Positions 60,229-64,000 of a stretch of 64,000 bases of DNA are shown here, in pieces. The notes under the pieces were generated by a model. That model saw only the letters and a list, made by a program, of their open reading frames with translations, was not told where the DNA came from and made no database searches. The stretch comes from Methylocaldum szegediense (GTDB lineage: Bacteria > Pseudomonadota > Gammaproteobacteria > Methylococcales > Methylococcaceae). The stretch's first letter is position 1, and each line of letters begins with the position of its first letter. Made by a program: the position numbers and the translations under genes. The stretch is taken from positions 4,064,001 to 4,128,000 of the forward strand of contig NZ_OX458333.1 of the NCBI RefSeq assembly GCF_949769195.1. The letters are read 5' to 3'.

Positions 60229-61176
60229 GTGAGCGATTGCTCAGAGCTACATGTTGCTGCCGGCGTTATTCGTAACGACCGTGGCGAAATTCTCATTGCG
60301 AAGCGTCCAGCCCATGTCCACCAAGGCGATCTCTGGGAGTTCCCGGGCGGCAAGCTGGAACCCGGTGAGACGGCAAGGGAAGCTTTGAGCCGGGAGATCT
60401 ACGAAGAACTCAACCTCAAGGTTATCGACACATCGCCTTTGATCCGAATTCGCCACACTTATCCGGAGCGGCGCGTTCTGCTTGACGTGTGGCGGGTGGA
60501 CCGGTTTGACGGTACGCCCGTGGGCATGCAGGGACAACCGATTCGTTGGGTTTCGCCCGACGATCTGCCTCGGTTTGTGTTTCCTGCGGCGAATCGACCC
60601 ATTGTCACGGCCGCGAGGCTTCCCGATCGATACGCGATTCTGGACGATGAATCGGGCGATGAAGCGGTCTTGCGCGAGCGCCTGTACCGTATCGTTTCGC
60701 AAGGCATAGAGCTGATCCAATTACGGGCGCGGCGCTTAGCTGTGCACCGATATGAGGCATTGGCTGAATTCGCTGAGGACTATTGCCGGGCCCGGGGCGT
60801 AACCTTGTTGCTGAACGCGGATCCCGAATGGGTTTCCAGAACATCGGCTGCAGGTGTACATCTCACGGCAGAGAGGCTCATGCGTCTGAATGGACGGCCA
60901 TTAGAGCAGGATCGTTGGGTTGCCGCATCTTGCCACGATCTGCGTGAGCTGAGACATGCGGAGCGGATCGGCGTCGATCTGGCCGTTCTTGCCCCGGTGC
61001 TGCCCACGCCCACGCACCCGGCAGCCAAGCCGCTAGGATGGAAACGTTTCGCCGAACTGGTGGATCAGGTAAACCTCCCGGTCTTCGCTTTAGGGGGGCT
61101 ATCGCCAGCAGATATTGAGGTCGCGAGATGGCATGGCGCTCAAGGCGTGGCGGCTATCCGAGGTTTTCTTCGATAG
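60229..61176 (+). CDS. mutT: MutT-type Nudix hydrolase fused to a ThiE-like domain
   Basis: 315-residue fusion. Residues 1-130 are a Nudix domain that, as in MutT, should hydrolyse 8-oxo-dGTP; the Nudix box reads 'GGKLEPGETAREA' with 'REIYEEL' after it. Residues 145-315 resemble thiamine-phosphate synthase ('GIELIQLRARRLAVHRYEAL', 'LAPVLPTPTHPAAKPLGW', 'LPVFALGGLSPADIEVARWH'), but the pyrophosphate and metal-binding positions are changed ('LLLNADPEWV' in place of the usual NDR motif). Such fusions occur in many Gammaproteobacteria, and the ThiE half is probably not a thiamine enzyme. Start GTG at 60229. Confidence 0.9.
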   Translation: MSDCSELHVAAGVIRNDRGEILIAKRPAHVHQGDLWEFPGGKLEPGETAREALSREIYEELNLKVIDTSPLIRIRHTYPERRVLLDVWRVDRFDGTPVGMQGQPIRWVSPDDLPRFVFPAANRPIVTAARLPDRYAILDDESGDEAVLRERLYRIVSQGIELIQLRARRLAVHRYEALAEFAEDYCRARGVTLLLNADPEWVSRTSAAGVHLTAERLMRLNGRPLEQDRWVAASCHDLRELRHAERIGVDLAVLAPVLPTPTHPAAKPLGWKRFAELVDQVNLPVFALGGLSPADIEVARWHGAQGVAAIRGFLR

Positions 61177-61178
61177 GA

Positions 61179-61214
61179 TGCACCGTAAAAGGTCAGGTGC
61201 ACCAAAATAGGTCA
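61179..61214 (+). promoter_or_regulatory. Two tandem NtrC-like sites upstream of glnA
   Basis: Two 17-base boxes of the form TGCACC-N5-AGGTCA lie at 61179-61195 and 61198-61214 (19-base period). The first half equals the NtrC consensus half-site (TGCACC-N5-GGTGCA) and the second half is degenerate. They lie about 65-100 bases before the sigma54-like promoter, enhancer distance. Binding is inference. Confidence 0.6.
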
Positions 61215-61276
61215 TTTAGTTTAGTGCCAGCGTCGTCGCACTAATGTAATTTCGGAGAATCAAAGCATTTTTTCGC

Positions 61277-61292
61277 TGGTATGGTTTTTGTT
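61277..61292 (+). promoter_or_regulatory. Sigma54-like promoter of glnA
   Basis: TGGTAT-N5-TTGTT at 61277-61292 fits the -24/-12 pattern (consensus TGGCAC-N5-TTGCA) in spacing and with the GG at -24, but the -12 GC is GT. It lies 49 bases before the glnA ATG. Confidence 0.5.
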
Positions 61293-61340
61293 AGTTAATC
61301 CGCTTGAGATTTATACCACCCTAAAATTCGGGAGAAAAAA

Positions 61341-62750
61341 ATGACGCCAAAAGATGTACTCCAGCTGATGAAGGAAAAGGAGGTCAAATATGTCGATTTG
61401 AGATTTGCCGATACCCGCGGCAAGGAACAGCATGTGACGGTTCCGGCGAATACTGTCGACGAAGACTTATTTGAAGACGGCAAGATGTTTGACGGTTCGT
61501 CTATCGCGGGCTGGAAAAGCATCAACGAGTCGGACATGATTCTTATGCCCGACCCGACAACGGCGGTTATGGATCCGTTCTTGGACGATCCAACCCTGAT
61601 TCTTCGCTGTGACATCGTGGAACCGGCGACGATGCAGGGATACGATCGCGACCCACGGTCGATCGCGAAGCGCGCCGAAGCTTACCTGAAATCCACCGGA
61701 ATCGCGGACACGGCCTTATTTGGGCCGGAAAACGAGTTCTTCGTTTTCGACGACGTGCGCTGGAGCGTTTCCATTCAGGGTGCCTTCTACAAAGTCGATT
61801 CCGAAGAAGCCAGCTGGAATACCGAGAAAGTTTACGAAAACGGCAATATCGGTCATCGCCCGAGCGTCAAAGGGGGATACTTCCCGGTGCCGCCCGTGGA
61901 TTCCATGCAGGATTTGCGCTCAGCGATGTGCAATACGCTGGAAGATATGGGGCTGACGGTCGAGGTTCATCACCACGAAGTGGCGACCGCCGGGCAATGC
62001 GAGATCGGCGTCAAGTGTAATACGCTTGTAAAGAAAGCCGACGAAGTTCTCATTCTCAAATATGTGGTGCAGAATGTCGCCCACGCTTATGGTAAGACGG
62101 CCACATTCATGCCGAAACCATTGGTCGGTGATAACGGTAACGGCATGCACGTTCACCAATCCCTGGCTAAAGAAGGGGTGAACCTATTCAGCGGAGACTT
62201 GTACGGCGGTCTCTCCGAATTGGCCCTGTTCTACATCGGTGGCATCATCAAGCACGCTAGAGCCTTGAATGCCTTCTGCAACGCGTCGACCAACAGCTAT
62301 AAGCGCCTGGTCCCCGGTTTCGAAGCGCCGGTTATGCTGGCCTACTCCGCGCGCAATCGTTCGGCGTCCATCCGGGTGCCGTATATCATCAATCCGAAAG
62401 CACGCCGTATCGAGGTTCGCTTCCCGGATTCCACCGCGAATCCGTATTTCGCCTTTGCGGCTATGTTGATGGCTGGGCTGGACGGTATTCAGAACAAGAT
62501 CCATCCGGGCGATGCCATGGACAAGGACCTTTACGATCTGCCGCCGGAAGAAGCAAGGGAGATCCCGCAGGTTTGTCATGCGCTCGATATGGCGCTAGAA
62601 GCACTGAGCGCGGACCGCGAGTTCCTGACCCGCGGGGGGGTGTTTACCAACGATGCGATCGATGCTTACATCGACCTCAAAATGCAAGAAGTTACCCGCC
62701 TGCGTATGAGCACGCATCCGGTCGAATACGATATGTATTACAGCCTCTAG
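61341..62750 (+). CDS. glnA: Glutamine synthetase type I
   Basis: 469-residue dodecameric enzyme that makes glutamine from glutamate, ammonia and ATP. The beta-strand '[19 protein letters not shown]' is near the N-terminus; the metal and glutamate-binding motifs are '[13 protein letters not shown]', '[20 protein letters not shown]' and '[10 protein letters not shown]'. The ATP-binding region has '[20 protein letters not shown]'. The adenylylation Tyr is in '[15 protein letters not shown]' (about residue 398), so it should be regulated by GlnE. Upstream NtrC-like sites and a sigma54-like promoter imply nitrogen control, and a terminator follows the stop. Confidence 0.98.
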   Translation: MTPKDVLQLMKEKEVKYVDLRFADTRGKEQHVTVPANTVDEDLFEDGKMFDGSSIAGWKSINESDMILMPDPTTAVMDPFLDDPTLILRCDIVEPATMQGYDRDPRSIAKRAEAYLKSTGIADTALFGPENEFFVFDDVRWSVSIQGAFYKVDSEEASWNTEKVYENGNIGHRPSVKGGYFPVPPVDSMQDLRSAMCNTLEDMGLTVEVHHHEVATAGQCEIGVKCNTLVKKADEVLILKYVVQNVAHAYGKTATFMPKPLVGDNGNGMHVHQSLAKEGVNLFSGDLYGGLSELALFYIGGIIKHARALNAFCNASTNSYKRLVPGFEAPVMLAYSARNRSASIRVPYIINPKARRIEVRFPDSTANPYFAFAAMLMAGLDGIQNKIHPGDAMDKDLYDLPPEEAREIPQVCHALDMALEALSADREFLTRGGVFTNDAIDAYIDLKMQEVTRLRMSTHPVEYDMYYSL

Positions 62751-62771
62751 GGCTCGTTCGACTCGAGACTC

Positions 62772-62799
62772 AAAACGCCCCTTTTTGGGGCGTTTTTTT
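62772..62799 (+). terminator. glnA intrinsic terminator
   Basis: Stem AAAACGCCCC (62772-62781), loop TTTTT, stem GGGGCG then seven T residues (62793-62799). A strong, textbook rho-independent terminator 22 bases after the glnA stop. Confidence 0.95.
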
Positions 62800-62918
62800 G
62801 CGCCTAAATCCCGGCGGATCGGAAGACATCGTAGCGGAGTACGAGCCTTTCGGCGGGATTTATTATTCGCTAAATCTGAACCATGCCTCATCCGGAACAG
62901 ATTTTCCGGTAAACTGGT

Positions 62919-62947
62919 CCAAAATGCACCACGATGGTGCATTTTGG
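62919..62947 (+). promoter_or_regulatory. Perfect NtrC operator palindrome upstream of ntrB
   Basis: A 29-bp perfect palindrome with arms ccaaaatgcacc and ggtgcattttgg around acgat. Its core at 62925-62941 is TGCACC-N5-GGTGCA, the exact NtrC consensus dyad. It ends 110 bases before the ntrB start, and enteric glnL-glnG also has an NtrC site in front, used for autoregulation. It lies in the region between the glnA terminator and ntrB. Confidence 0.85.
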
Positions 62948-63057
62948 GTTCGTGCGGAGCGGTCGCTTGATGTTCGCGTTCATAGGTACCCATACGCTCC
63001 TGCTCAAAATAGCTTCTTCGAAAAATCGTTGGCCCTTATCTTGCTTTGCAAGCGGTA

Positions 63058-64000
63058 ATGAATAATCCAGATCCGGTCGCGCTTTATCAGCGCATTCTCG
63101 ATCATCTAACCGACGCTGTATTGGTCTTCGATCCCGGGTACCGTTTGATTTACATCAACGTCGCGGGAGAAATGCTGCTGGCCGTGAGTTCGCGACAGGT
63201 TCTCGGTACAAGCGCGAAAGAACTATTCTTTCTGTACGATCAGAATATTGAGCGTGATCTAAAACGGACCTTGCAGCAAGGGGAATCGTTGACCAAACGA
63301 AATCTAGCCTTGGGTCTTCCATCTCAGGCCATTACCGTAAACTTTACAATCACGCCGATGCTGGAACAGGACAAGCCGGTTGCTGCGCTCGTGCAGATCG
63401 AACAGGTGGACCGGCACCTCCGTATATCCATGGAAGAACAGCTTCTCGCGCAGCAAAACGCCGCCCGTATGCTGCTGCGCGGCTTGGCCCATGAGATAAA
63501 GAACCCGTTGGGCGGTTTGCGCGGCGCGGCTCAGTTGCTCGACAGAGAGTTGGTCGAAGAAGAGCTGCGGGAATATACGAAAATCATCATGGATGAATCC
63601 GACCGGCTACAGTTACTTATCGATCGGATGCTCGAGCCCAACAAACCGCCTCGGAAAAGCCGGCTCAATATCCACCAGGTGCTGGAACGGGTTCGCCAAT
63701 TGGTGCAAGTGGAAGCACCGCCAAGCGTCGTCATCGAAAGAGACTATGACCCGAGTATACCCTTGGTGAATGGCGACAACGATCAGCTGATTCAGGCGAT
63801 CTTGAACATCGTGCGCAATGCCGCACAGGCGGTAGGACAGAAAGGGCATATCCTTATCCGCACGCGGATTCACCGCCAGGTTACGATCGGCCACCGCCGC
63901 AACCCAATGGCCGTAAAGATCGACATAATAGATGATGGACCGGGCATCAAGCCGGAACTGCTCGGCCAGATTTTCTACCCGATGGTGACCGGGCGCGCTG
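63058..64000 (+). CDS. ntrB: Nitrogen regulation sensor kinase NtrB (partial, runs off the window)
   Basis: First 314 residues of NtrB/GlnL, the cytoplasmic kinase that phosphorylates NtrC when nitrogen is limiting and is inhibited by PII. A PAS domain occupies about residues 7-115 ('QRILDHLTDAVLVFDPGYRL'). The H-box with the phospho-His is 'LLRGLAHEIKNPLGGLRGA' (about residues 140-158). The ATPase part has the N-box 'AILNIVRNAAQAVG' and the G-box 'DIIDDGPGIKPELLGQIF'. Start ATG at 63058; the frame is open to the end of the window. ntrC is expected just beyond. Confidence 0.96.
   Translation, partial: MNNPDPVALYQRILDHLTDAVLVFDPGYRLIYINVAGEMLLAVSSRQVLGTSAKELFFLYDQNIERDLKRTLQQGESLTKRNLALGLPSQAITVNFTITPMLEQDKPVAALVQIEQVDRHLRISMEEQLLAQQNAARMLLRGLAHEIKNPLGGLRGAAQLLDRELVEEELREYTKIIMDESDRLQLLIDRMLEPNKPPRKSRLNIHQVLERVRQLVQVEAPPSVVIERDYDPSIPLVNGDNDQLIQAILNIVRNAAQAVGQKGHILIRTRIHRQVTIGHRRNPMAVKIDIIDDGPGIKPELLGQIFYPMVTGRA

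Noticed and set aside
62573-63058. 161-residue plus-strand frame across the glnA end and the intergenic region
   Set aside because: Runs through glnA in another frame, then through a strong terminator and the NtrC palindrome; not a gene.

Overview
The window is gammaproteobacterial chromosome. The gene order (complete mraZ-to-lpxC division and wall cluster, dciA-like gene and secA, glnA followed by ntrB, a pcnB-folK-panB-panC group, hisBHAFIE) and the protein sequences all fit. A phosphoribulokinase gene divergent from a CbbR-type LysR regulator indicates Calvin-cycle potential. That combination suggests an autotrophic or methanotrophic gammaproteobacterium, for example a Methylococcaceae relative such as Methylocaldum/Methylococcus; the genus is inference only. 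Background composition is moderately GC-rich, and the main exception is the AT-rich block at about 1.2-3.9 kb.

Layout. 1-0.8 kb: a two-gene stress/membrane pair (DUF883/YqjD-like and holin-III/YqjE-like). 0.8-7.8 kb: an accessory scar. It holds a compositionally foreign O-acyltransferase split by one frameshift at a seven-A run, an IS481-family element with a full-length transposase, decayed coding debris, an IS3-family remnant interrupted by an ISAs1-family element (14-bp perfect inverted repeats and a perfect 10-bp target duplication), and the N-terminal stub of a tyrosine recombinase. 7.9-14 kb: ssb, yajR-like transporter, uvrA, a small membrane protein antisense to the uvrA tail, and a DUF2959 protein. 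14.3-17.9 kb: hisB-hisH-hisA-hisF-hisI-hisE. 17.9-30.9 kb: housekeeping genes (GIDE/LemA pair, gamma-carbonic anhydrase, aroE, hemB, mlaC, hemF, cmoB, rimO, slyD, pcnB, folK, panB, panC). 30.9-33.1 kb: cbbR and prkB. 33.2-36.7 kb: uvrD, a DUF2892 protein, a 45-residue membrane microprotein, and about 600 bases of structured intergenic DNA. 36.7-55.3 kb: the dcw cluster mraZ-rsmH-ftsL-ftsI-murE-murF-mraY-murD-ftsW-murG-murC-murB-ddlB-ftsQ-ftsA-ftsZ-lpxC. 55.6-61.2 kb: dciA-like gene, secA, argJ, and a MutT-ThiE-like fusion. 61.3-64 kb: glnA and the 5' part of ntrB.

How the genes work together. The dcw genes form one tightly coupled transcription and translation unit, with ATGA or GTGA start/stop overlaps at most junctions. 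A consensus-like sigma70 promoter and four TGG(T/A)A repeats at an exact 10-base period precede mraZ, which fits MraZ autoregulation. The nitrogen module is also readable from the DNA: two tandem NtrC-like sites and a sigma54-like promoter precede glnA, a strong terminator follows it, and a perfect 29-bp palindrome centred on TGCACC-N5-GGTGCA lies just before ntrB.

I did not find a clearly new multi-gene defence or biosynthetic system here. The most unusual items are the frameshifted acyltransferase carrying an AlgJ/AlgX-like domain, the dated nested insertion sequences, several conserved-looking microproteins, the structured DNA upstream of mraZ, and the NtrC circuit around glnA-ntrB. No tRNA, rRNA or CRISPR array was recognised.
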